Below are positions 13,901-25,900 of a stretch of DNA of 64,000 nt, in pieces. The stretch's first letter is position 1. Each line of letters begins with the position of its first letter. The notes beneath the pieces are model-generated. The model worked only from the letters and a program-made list of their open reading frames with translations. It was not told where the DNA came from and made no database searches. Position numbers and translations under genes: made by a program. The stretch is from Prostheceraeus crozeri (taxonomy: Eukaryota; Platyhelminthes; Polycladida; Euryleptidae): positions 744,001-808,000 of the forward strand of contig CAJQUW010015391.1 of the NCBI GenBank assembly GCA_907163375.1. The letters are read 5' to 3'.

Positions 13901-16900
13901 AACGACGCTTAGTCGCAGAAATGTATTGGCTTATATAAAAATGACAACTTTACTTCAATTCCCTCTTTAAATTATGAATTCGAATGAAGGACCTTTTGCT
14001 ACTAATAAATTATGACTTAATGCTTAAGGAAATATGAAAAAGGTGAAAGTCACTCGTACGTCAGAAAACCAAGTCTGAATGAAATCGTGCAAATTGGAGG
14101 TGATTCAAAATATCATCCGTCGATAATTTTAGGGTAGACGAGACGTTGGCCGTTCTAGGGCTAAACCGGAATCAGTTCGTATAAGCATTAAAGTACATGC
14201 TACGAAGTATACAGTAGGTGCATGCACTTAGAGAATTGATTTTACTTCCTTCGAGCATGAGACATAATGGAGTTAGACATTAGAGTCGTCATTTATTGCC
14301 AGATCTCTCCATAATCATCGTTCCATTGTTCCACAAGCAATTGCAGCGATGGATTGTTTCTGTTATCTTCCCTACAACTATATGTAAAGGGTAGTTCACA
14401 CGAGCTATTATGTGACATAAAGTGTGTAGGTTATATAGCTGCCTGGATGGTTCAGTTACTACGTGGAAAATAGGAACCTGGCCTTCACTTCAGCTAGAGT
14501 AAAATTTTGCTCCCTCCCGCTTGAATTGTGTGATTGAGTTAAAGCGAGGGCAACCAGTAATAGTCCGGCAGCCAGAACGAGTTTCTGCAGGGAACGAGGC
14601 CGAAAATGAGACTCTCACAGATTAATGTACACCATATACCTACTACGAATTCGCGCGTCTGCCGAGTTGTGGTGAGTTCCTCTTCTTGTCAGACACGATC
14701 AAAGAAAAACACATGTAAATCCAATGGGACGCAGATTGCAGTTTTTGGCTAAAATGAAATTTTGTATATTTTCTCTGATTAAACGAAAAGTACAAAGTCC
14801 AGAGTCATAATTTTTGACATGGAATGTCTTCAGGTCATTTCCCATGATGTTCATGTACCCCTGTCTATAAAGCTAAACACATTTAGATTTGGCGAGCCTC
14901 TTAATGTCGACAAACACAAACATTTTGAGCAACTGTATCCACATTCAACCACATTCTCACATATATTGCCGATTAGATGCATGATAATAGCACATGCACA
15001 TCATAGGAAATGACCTGAAGACATTCCATGTCAAAAATTATGACTCTGCGCTTAGTACTTTTCGTTTAATCAGAGAAAATATACAAAATTTCATTTTAGC
15101 CAAAAACTGCAATCTGCGTCCCATTGGATTTACATGTGTTTTTCTTTGATCATGTCTGACAAGAAGAGGAACTCACCACAACTCGGCAGACGCGCGAATT
15201 CGTAGTAGGTATATGGTGTACATTAATCTGTGAGAGTCTCATTTTCGACCTCGTTCCCTGCAGAAACTCGTTCTGGCTGCCGGACTATAAATTCCAGATT
15301 TCACAATCAGCGATCGTTGCTGTATTGCGGGTGACTTGTGATATCGATAACTTTTGGACTGTAGGGTATATGTTTATTTCTATGCATGTGTTGAAAAGTT
15401 GATATTACCATAGCCTTCAGAGAGCATGAGGATTGCTTTACAGTCCCTGTTCAGCTTTTCAGTCATTGCCGTCAACACTACAGTTCGTGAACTTTTATTA
15501 TTAACACAATTATCAACACATTGTTGCCACCGGGTTTTTGAATAATAAAGCAAAATAAAGCCAATAAAATTGTCGCCCCAAAACAATACTATAACTTCAA
15601 CAAATCTTAATTTGAGATTGACAATTGACTTTCTCACTCTTTTTTCTTTAAATATACAATTCTCGCAACAATCATCATTTCATCATCTTGCGATTTTACT
15701 AATGTTGTTAAGATGTTATGTTCCGACAAGCAACGTCGGCAATTTCTTAAAACTCTAACGACACAAAACTGGACGCTTTGGAGGCCTGAGTTTTGTACGA
15801 AATTTGAATTCTGTCTACAGCTGCTACAATAGCGTAAGCTATATATGCAGTAACTAGCCATTGTGAATCAAAAATGAAAACAATTTTTGCTTATAATGAA
15901 CTTTATTCTGAACGATAAAAATTCAAGATATCAATATCAACAAAATGAAGATAATGTACTTCCGAATAACTTTTGTGTGCGAAAACTGCAAGACAAATCA
16001 GAGAATTTCAGAATTGCAGAATTTCAGAGGATTTGCAGAATTTCTTGACATTTTAAATCACAAAGAAAAATACAGAAATATACAAATTGCGCATGCTGTG
16101 GACTTCCTATCATGACATCATAAAACAAAACGAATGCTTCAATTAAAAACGAATGCCCACCAAACTCGATTTCGATACAAGTGAGCGATTTTAACCATAG
16201 TGTTTGGTGATAATATGAAAATTTATCAAAACATCATCACGGTTCAGAAAATTTGAAATAAACGATAGAGTAAACAAAAATTGACTAAGAATTTAGGGAA
16301 ATACTTAGATCTTTTTAGTATTACAATGACCGAAATCGAGTTTGATGTGGGCTTTCTGATTGAGGGTTTCATCTGTGAGGAAGGAAGGAATGTGCGAAAA
16401 TTATGAACAATTTGCTAATTCGAATTATGGCTTTTCCTATTTTTCTTTTAGGACTAAGAGCCACAGAATTAGAATCATCTGTGCGTGCTTCGGTTTCCTA
16501 GAAAGGAAGAATTTTATGTAACCTTAATATCGAAATGGCACATCACAGAATTAGACAACTTGCTCCTTCTTGAATGGATAATTCGTGTATCGCTTGCTAT
16601 TGGAAATGGCAAACAATAAGCTGTCAGCAGAGGACACCAGAGCCAGTGAGAGATGCGTGCGTGCTGTGAGATCACTTCGCACACACCGAAACACACATCG
16701 ATGTCTGGATTCGATTCAGTGTATGCTTTGTACTGTGAGAAAAGCCGAGGAGAGGATGTGAAAACATCAAGTGAACTAATTTTCGTACGCCTGCTACTTT
16801 TTTTAATAATGATCGGAAGGGCCAACATCATGGAGAAAACTTGTGGGCAATGATTTGAATTCTTCGAATCTGAAGGAATTTTGGCATTCGAAGCACTTTG

Positions 16901-19900
16901 CTGGAACTCACATTAATCCGCAAGCGGCGCACGACTTTATTTCCTATCTCTGTAAGGTATTAGGAATTCCTTCTTGCCCACTTAATAAGTTCCTCGATGT
17001 GCCGGCGATTTCGTATTGATCACAGTTCTAGCAAACCGAAGCAGATAAACAAAATATTTAATTCTGTGCTAAGAGCATCAGCACTTCTTCTGTGAATGTT
17101 GGACGTACTTTTTTAAGCAACTATTTGCTTTTGGGCGCGGTCAGTCACCAACAAGTTTATTTTTCGCTTTTTCAATGCGTCTATTTTCCTCAGCACGAAG
17201 CTTTTAAATTGACGATGCATCTTGTAGCATCTTTTGAGCGGCTAGGATCATTTCTTCCGCTTGTTTTCGCTTATCGGTAACCTCCTCCTCCTTTTCAAAT
17301 AGAGATTTCTTGTACAACACTCCTTTTCAATAGAGCAACTTGTACATAGATCAATACAGTACATTCATAGACTGAAAACTAGCCATATTAGGAATGAAAT
17401 GAATATAAGAACGTGACATTTTTATTCTTCCACCAGAAAATTGAAATAAGGAATCGAATTTTGCTGGTTTCGAATTGTGCAAATACTTGATTGACACAGA
17501 GTGCGGTCCTGTCATTGGTTTTCAGCATTTAGCATGAATCAACTTGAATTTATGTTGATTCGACTCTACTCAACTCCAGTAAGATAGACTACCGACTATT
17601 GGCCGTGTACCCAACTCATTATTTGGTCAATGTAAGAATTTTCATGTATTGTTGGGACCAGAATTCCAAGGCTATGCTAAAATTCTATTGCAGCATTAAC
17701 CTCCATCCTCCGATTTTCGATTTAGTCTGTTCATTTACACACTTCATGTGTGGCTGAAAACTTGACAGAATCCTGACATACAGTAATGCCGGTATATCAG
17801 AAACTTAGTGATGTTGAGCTCGTATGTTGACTTAATATCGGATCCAGTGTAACATCAAATAGCATTTCGGTTCGACTTAGTATATGATTGCCCTTGATAA
17901 ACATCTCTAAGTCATATAGGTGCATACTCTTAATGCCAGAGAAAAACTATTTTGCGTTTTGAATGTCAGAAACAGAAAACTGGTTTTCTTCCACCGACAT
18001 ATAGTGTATGCATTTTCCTTTCTACTCAGCTTTGAAAAATATGTTTGACATCGTTGATCATCAAGAAAATCATCTGTTCATTAAACGATGAGTGATAGAA
18101 TTTCATCAATTTATTGTCTGACTTATCATTGGAGGTTCGGAAGACAGTGCATCACTTAAAAATGTTTCTTTAATTCTTAACACAAAGTAACGTGCATGTT
18201 CAGCATTACAAGAATGGAAATTTATCAATTTTGATCAAGTTTACGTTGGATGGGGTTTATTTCACGAGAAATTACAGTAAAATGAATGAATTTAAAGATG
18301 TTAGAAATGAGATGTTGGCCCTCAATTCGAAGTGTGGTAGCATCATCTTTAGCAGTCACGATCGGTCATAAATCGCAATTTTTCTTGCAGTGCATGTTTG
18401 TAACCATGTTCATCAAGTCAAATTAATTACATTGTTAAGTTCAATTGAGATATGTGTGTTTTTGTACTTTGAGACTGAAATGTGCAAGCATAATGGGGAT
18501 GCAATAATTCATGTTATTCCAAACTTCCCAAGGTGCTGCAAGCCCTTTACTACAAATTAGAAGTGACCAAAATGTTCCCCTTACGGCTTTATCAATGGCA
18601 GATGGATACATTAGCCAGCAGTAGATAGAAGTAGGAAGAAGCGCAGATAACTTGCCTTTGTTTTTCTAAATACCTATATCTGAATGTAAAATAAGTAAGG
18701 ATTAGCCTATTGATAAACCTTCATCAAGTTATTTGCCACCGATTGCTTTCCCTTCAATTTGCCATGACAAACAAACATCACTCACATTATGCGCCATATT
18801 TATCATTTGCTTACATTTATGAATTCAACTACAGCGTTTTGATGTTTAGTGTATAATACGTTTGCTGGGATAAAATGTTGAAAGAATCCCCATAGCATAT
18901 AAATCATATTTTATAATGATCAGATTTTTTTCAGGCGAAGAAAAGTTAAATCTTTATTACGATTACACTTTAATATTTCCCACTTTGTACGAACCTCCGT
19001 CAATGGTGATGCCCAAGGACACAACAAATTAATACTTCAAATCTGATAAAAATATCAAAGAAGTCGGGAATGTTTTTATTATTTCGAATACTAAACCAGA
19101 AGAAGTTAAGATGTAAGATATTCCACATTTTCGACAAAATCCTTGATATAAAAGAATGAATTTGGGTTTTTATGTCATCACTTTGACTGTTCTTGTTTCA
19201 TTTTCGATTTTAGATGTGGGCGGTGCTGATAGGTGTCGTTGTTATCATTATCATTGTCATTGTCGGTATGTAATGTGTCCTAATATGATTAGTCTGATTC
19301 CTTTAACCTCCTGGTCTTTTAACCCATGTAGTACTTGCTTACACTGATAACATCTTCCAAATCAACTTCTCCGAGGCATTGCTTCAGTCTAAGTGGAGTT
19401 CAGCTACGTGTGAATATTCTAGTCGTATTTTAGCTTTTAATGTTGGCTGATTTGAGTGTTTTACTTTTATCATTCATCATCAATGTCTGATGAATTTAAT
19501 TAGTTCACTCTTTCGCTATCAGCTACCGAGTTAATTAATTTTGCTATCCTCATAGATCTGAAAATGTCTTATATTAGAAGAAGAATTTGATCTCATCCAC
19601 TGAGGAAGAGAAATTGATTGTAGATATATTTATCTTTGGTGGACGAGACAATTTTGTTTCTAAATCCGTTCGATTTCAGACAGACAGTTAAGATGAGGTC
19701 GATAATGGCTTTTTTCGGTGTTCTTGACGGATGAAAGCAATGAATGTCTTAGAAGTAACAATCAAATGCCTATGATAATGAGAGTTTAGCTATCGTTTAG
19801 CGGAAACGTGCTTTGATGCGCGAAATGTCTAAAGCTTCTGTCAGGATGGGAATTGAATTGGGTCTCTTAGGTTGAGATAAGAAGAATAACATGTACATGT

Positions 19901-22900
19901 ATTACTCTGAAGCGTTTCCGTTGGATGCGGCTTCACAGAGTCCTTCGGTCGATGAGGCAGTATGGCGTCGTCTATAAGTTTTCCCTCATTCGATTTTTGT
20001 TTAAAGTGTACAGAGGATTGTGTTGGTGAAAGCTTAGGGTACTTATGGCTCATCTCCCCTCCCCCCCTCCAGGTCTTCAAATTTGTCTAAAATCCGCAAA
20101 AATGAATCAATCGTCACCAAACTTCAGATCGACTTATTTAAGTATATTTTCTACCCGCTTACAAAAATTTATGCAGATCAGACAAATACTTTTTGCATTA
20201 GGAACGATAACGTGAAGTGTAGCGATGTCAACAGCTTGATCTGACTTCGTCTTTTCGTCGCATTATTGTTACTAGTGTGAGCATTGTTTTCTTTCTCTCT
20301 CGCTCCGTCTCATCCACTGCTGTTTGAAATCTTACTGCTACTACTTCCTTGCCACACCCTTTTTAAGTTACAAATTTTAGTGTAAGGGATGTGCTTGATA
20401 AGTGCCTGATAGTATAAGGGAAGAAGTCAGATCAAGCTCCAGACATCGCTGAACTTCAGGTTGACGCCCCTAATTCAAAAAGTACTTGTCCGATTTGCAC
20501 AAATTTTGGCATGTGGGTGGAAAATACAAGAGAAATCACCTTTGTGTACTTCAAGATTTGTGACGATTGATTCATTTCTATAAATGTTAGACAAATTTGA
20601 AAACGTGGGGGTAGATAACCCTTAATTAAGTACCAAGCTGAGTCTTAACTTGAAAGTCATATTGTCTATCATGCAGTGCCAAATTAAGATAACCTAGTAA
20701 AGTGCACACTACAAGCAGCTAAAAGCCTGGAAAGCAATGTGATTTTTAAAGGAGATGTGACAACGTTTTGGTGAAACTGACTAAGTTTTACTTGCATCGC
20801 TTGAGTAAATTTCGAAACATGCTGTATGAATGAGCTTAATTAATCAATTCTGCACAAGTTATCATCATCATAATTTAATGATGACAAATGATTGAAATAC
20901 ATGAGTAGTTACATTGCGAAACATAGGGAATCAGAAAATATATCAGAGGAAGAGAAATAGTTATTGTGGACCTTGCGACGTTGTGTGGGGAAAATATGGC
21001 AACAGCACTACTGATATATTAGACTGGAATTCCTACAAGTGGAATAACCGCCGTCACACGGTCTCCGACCAAGACATTAGAAACGTGTATTGATTCAACA
21101 TCTTTCCCACCCAAATATGGGTGTAGTATTTGTGACTCTTGATATAAATTGTGTTTCCTTCCATTGGTTATGTCCCTAGAAAGAAGGACATCAGTCAGCT
21201 TATCAATGCGCGCAACGATTGTAGGCGCTCTAGTCTACTCTATTAGTTCCGTTGTTGATCCTTGGTGAGATACGTGTAACCTACTACGTTACTTAGTATT
21301 TTTGTGACATCAATCCTTGTGAAAACGACCATACATGTTTCAGGTGGATTCACCACCCTTCACCAGTTTACAAAATGAGAGAACAATAAATTTGCAGTTT
21401 TTATATACATGTACAGAGTTCAAATCGTCTCAATCGTTCAAATCTCTCATTTGTACACGGATAAAGAGTGGTGAATCCACCTGAAACATGACTGCATGGT
21501 CGTTTCCACAAGAGTCCTTTTTTAAAAAGCCTTGGATCTGAACACTTGCTTTTCTGACCTCAATCCGTTGTGAAAGATCATCCTTGATCACGAAAAGGCT
21601 TTTATAGGCATGTTGTTACATTTAAGTATGTAAGTTAAATATATCCGTAATAATCTTTTATTGATTTTTTTAATGAGATATCCTACAACACTTGACTCAG
21701 GTGATTTAGCTAAGCTAGAAAGGTTGATATTTTAATTCGTGTGGATTTTGGTTCACATCAAGATTGAAGCATAAATACAGTATGCAGCTACGGTATTCTA
21801 GATTGCAATGTCAGTGAATTAGTCGGATCTCTCCAAATTCATTGCTTGATCTTTCGTCTGTTATCAACGACTACATCAACTTAAATTTAAAATATGTCAA
21901 CTCCATACTTTAATTTGGACTTTGCCTAGGTTAAAAGTTAAAAGATGTAGACCATCAATGAACGCGGTTCACCAATTTAGAGACAGATCACGTGCAATGC
22001 ATACGAGCGTATAATACTACATGTGCATGTAGAAGAAATTAAGATAAAATAATGAAATCTGGTAAATGTGGTCGTTCAGACAAATAATTTTTCCTATCGC
22101 ACTGATTGGTGCTTGGCTGGTAAACAGTTGTTTGTGAACTGCTTATAGTTACACATATGGTCAAAGGCCTCACAATATGTATGAGATACCAATAAGATTG
22201 ATTTTTAGACTCATGAGTTTGCATACGAGTAGATGGTTCATTATTCAGTGAAGCATGGTGACTTCTGATTTAAGTGACAGCAGTTCATCCGCAGTGGTAG
22301 GTATGCAAGCGAATGGTAATTACTGTATATACGTCACCGAAACTGGGTTGGATTTTCATAAAGAGGTCAAAAGGCATATGAAGTTATGCCAACCATAGAG
22401 TAGAATGATGCCAACTCAAAGCTGTAAATAAGCCTATCCCTGCTGTAGCATTGTCTCGAAAGTTAATTTCCAGATTCTCTCACTTAAATGGATTTCACTG
22501 ACGCTTGTCTATAGTGATTGAATGTGTGCTAGCAGACGTGACTTCTTGGTGTCTATTTGCAATGATTTGCACGGTGTGGTATGAAATATATCGCATTTGA
22601 AATTCATATGAATAATTTACGGTTGTGTGATGAGAAGGATGTGGTGTTCCGCATGTGTACAGATATAATCAGTCAGTACGACAATTCTTCAAGTCAGTGT
22701 CACTGATCATTACTGTAGAAAAGGGTATATAATTCTTAAAACATCACTGAAATGTTGCATGGAATTGGAATTTTTTATTTTATTATGTCAAGTATTTCAG
22801 AATTTCATGTGAGTATCTCTGAAAATTGATATTTAGTGACTATGATATGTGATTTTTGTGCAAAGCTCATTTTTAAGAAAATGGGAGTTTATTTTATGAC

Positions 22901-25900
22901 AATGTGTGTTCTATGAATAATAAATTCCGTCTGATTCATTACAGTTTGGTCAACATCAAAATAATACACAGGTTTGTTTAGATAGTGTTAGTACATTTAA
23001 ATGAGAATTTAGAACGTTTATGAGTAAACGTAGCTTTTTATGTCATTGTTTTATAGTAAGATACAGCGAAAACCATCTTTTATCTATTGATGAACTTGCT
23101 TTTGCGACAGATTATTTAGAATGAATGCAATTAAAAATTTAATGTTGCGGAACCGATTTTGTCGAGCTGTATTAAAATAGACATTTTCAATGGTACATTC
23201 TTAAAGTCCAAATACGTTGTGTTTGATGTTGACAATTGATGTCAATGAGTAATATGAACAGCGCATGCAAATATTGATGTACTTTGTAATTGACATAGTT
23301 ATCATGTGATGACAACTAGATCAATTTAAAAATTCCGGTTTGCTCCCGGCGCTGTTGATGTACTTTTAGTCGTTGCCCTTGTTGGCTCAGGCTAGGCTCC
23401 CGCCAACACCACTAACAATTATATGTCTAGCAATCAGTCTCCACTCTACGACACGAAACAGACAAACTATGCGAACAATCTCCAATTCAACACGCTTCAC
23501 TTCACCAGCAACACACTCCAACACTTGTTCAATAGACGTCAACACACCTATGACAAAATCCGGTCGCATTGATCCCACTCCTATCTCCATGCGCCCCCAA
23601 CTCCTTTGAGTGCCATGATCTCAACTGTGCCGTACTCACCCTTTCTTCCCTGGTTCATGTCCTCTCCAACGCCTCCTAGCATGCAGTAATGCTCTCTTTC
23701 ATATTACACGGGAACACATATCAACCACCTCACATTCGCTGCTCAATAAGCCACATGCCCATAAACCTGGGTTGGCTTTTTGCCGGCTAAAACTGGTTTT
23801 TGCCACTAAGTGGTAAAAACCCGGTAAAAACCGGCAAAAACTGGTAAAAACCGGCTAAAACTAAAATTCCGAAAAATCAGTCTATTCTTCACGAAATGAT
23901 TGACAGCAAATTAGGGTTTGAGTACTATGATGCAGTTGTCCATGAGTACTATGGGTTTGCAGTTTGCAACTCTTATCTTCCAAAACATGATATTCTTTCT
24001 GTGATAGAACCAAATGATGTTTTTATCACGAACGGCATACAATGTTGTCTTTTTTGTTTACGATTACTCTGCCTTTTTCTTGTGATTTAAGAACAAGTGT
24101 AGACTTCAGCACCATTTTGGCTCTTTGATTCATGTCACAGAAATTGTTAGATACTCCCATAATTATCATCAAATGAGTGAAAAAGATGAAAATAAATATA
24201 TGAATAAAACTGGTTTATACATAGAACTGAATTAAGCAAACCATTTTCTTCATGTGGACGAGCTTCAATAATCCCACTGTCATTCTTCTGTGTTGAGTGT
24301 TCAGCAAGAATGCAGAGTGTATTTTAATAGTCTTCGGTTTCATCAGATCTAGATTTGAACCCGGGTCTCATGAACGCAGAGGGAACGCTCTATCAAAGAG
24401 CGTCTGCAACAGAAAATCTCAGCTCCCAAATCAAGCAATGTGCGATAGTCACTTAGAAATTAGAATGCACTTCCATTTTTTTGGAAGTATACTAAATGTA
24501 CTAATGCTTGTGATTTGACCAGAAAATCATGATTTGGAAGAACAAATAATAATTAAATAACATAACTTGCGGCAGCAATCTTGATAAAGTGAGGTATAGT
24601 GTATGTATAAACTGCTTCAGTTATAATCTCAACAAAAGAAAATTTCCAGTAAGCTGCAAAACTGATCTTTTTAATAGAATCTGAGAGGGACAAACTATTG
24701 TGACATTATTGTGATATTCAAGTTTGTTTAATGTTCTTGAAATTTCCATATTTTAAGCTCAAATCAAAACTTTACTTTCGGTTTTAAATTCATTTAACAT
24801 CACCTTATTCTCTAAATATGTGAGGGTAAATTACCATGACATGAAAAATGTTGAAGGGCAATATTTTTAATCTAGTCCTTCTGGGAGTGCAGGATAAATT
24901 TCATAGTAATATTCGTGTAATCACAATGGCTATGGGACATTTGTCACAGATTTAGAAGACAATCTATTCCATTAGATCAGCAGGCAGATTAATCATAGAA
25001 ATCCGGAGCAGGATTTCTGCATTTTCTTGCCCTTCTATAGCTTCTAACATGGAATGCTTGTTTTCGATCTTTTACATAGAGCCAAGTGATTTCCTTCCAG
25101 CATGGACGTCTGTTGCATCTTACAACGAATGAAATTTGTAAAGCAACAAAATGCGCGCACACTTAGAAGAATGCACAACAGCTTTATAACAACATTTTTT
25201 ATAATAATTCATACTTTTACACATATACTTGGAACATATTCTTGATTGAAACATGATATTGATAAGGTTTGAAATGTGAAAATACAGGCCTAAATGTTTA
25301 TCAAATGATGAAAAAGTAAAATGAACTTATATCGACTAACGTTCATCAATAAAGTAAAGAGTGACGATGATCCCCCAAAAAACTTAAAGTAGTAATGCTG
25401 GAAAATTAGTTTTAGCCAGTTTTAGCCGAAAAATGGTGACAAAAGCTGGTGGTTGGTGGTTTTTACTGGCCAACCCTGCCATAAACCCACGGACTTTCCC
25501 CCTAAATCGCCCAATTGTAGCCCAGTCGCATTATACAAGCCTGCAACCTTAAGCTTCCATCCTGCCGCGTCCAACCTTAAGATTGTTGCTAATTCGGGCT
25601 CTGTTACTCTAAGCATGCTCTTCCATGTGTTTTCTCCGTTATGTAACTAATTCTGTCTTGTAATGGATTGCTGAATTTCTATATGCTCATGCCTGTTATC
25701 AACAAAACGACGAATCAATTATCAACTACTCGTTGAAAAAATCGAATTTGACACAAATATTTTAACAGAAAAAATGGATCGCTGTATGGAAAATGTTGCA
25801 AAAGTGCGTTCATTGATAGAAGTACGTTCTATGATTTTTTTATATCATAGATGTGCCAGGTATTGATTAGCAATATTCATGTTGTATCTCGCAAAATTGT

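Larger units (their letters stand above)
12646..14160. mobile_element. piggyBac-like element, decayed, hosting other insertions
   Basis: The ends are inverted copies of CCCTAGAACGGCCAA: left at 12646, right ending at 14160. Flanks read TTGA on the left and CTAA on the right, each one base from the piggyBac target TTAA. Inside lie an hAT element (13124-13774) and a foldback (13784-13965), so this is the oldest of the three. A GC-richer patch at 12700-12960 might be remnant coding sequence, but I could not match it to a transposase. Confidence 0.6.
23341..25650. other. C-rich patch split by an hAT element, unassigned
   Basis: The sequences at about 23341-23758 and 25487-25650 are markedly C-rich on the + strand, unlike their surroundings. 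They become continuous when the hAT element between them is removed. I find no convincing protein in either direction. It is probably an older transposon fragment or a decayed coding region into which the hAT inserted. Confidence 0.4.

Noticed and set aside
16514-16853. Overlapping 105- and 66-codon frames on both strands
   Set aside because: Overlap of two motif-free frames on opposite strands is expected by chance.
24348-24412. Functional tRNA gene
   Set aside because: No acceptor stem closes and the A box is poor, so I call at most a SINE head.
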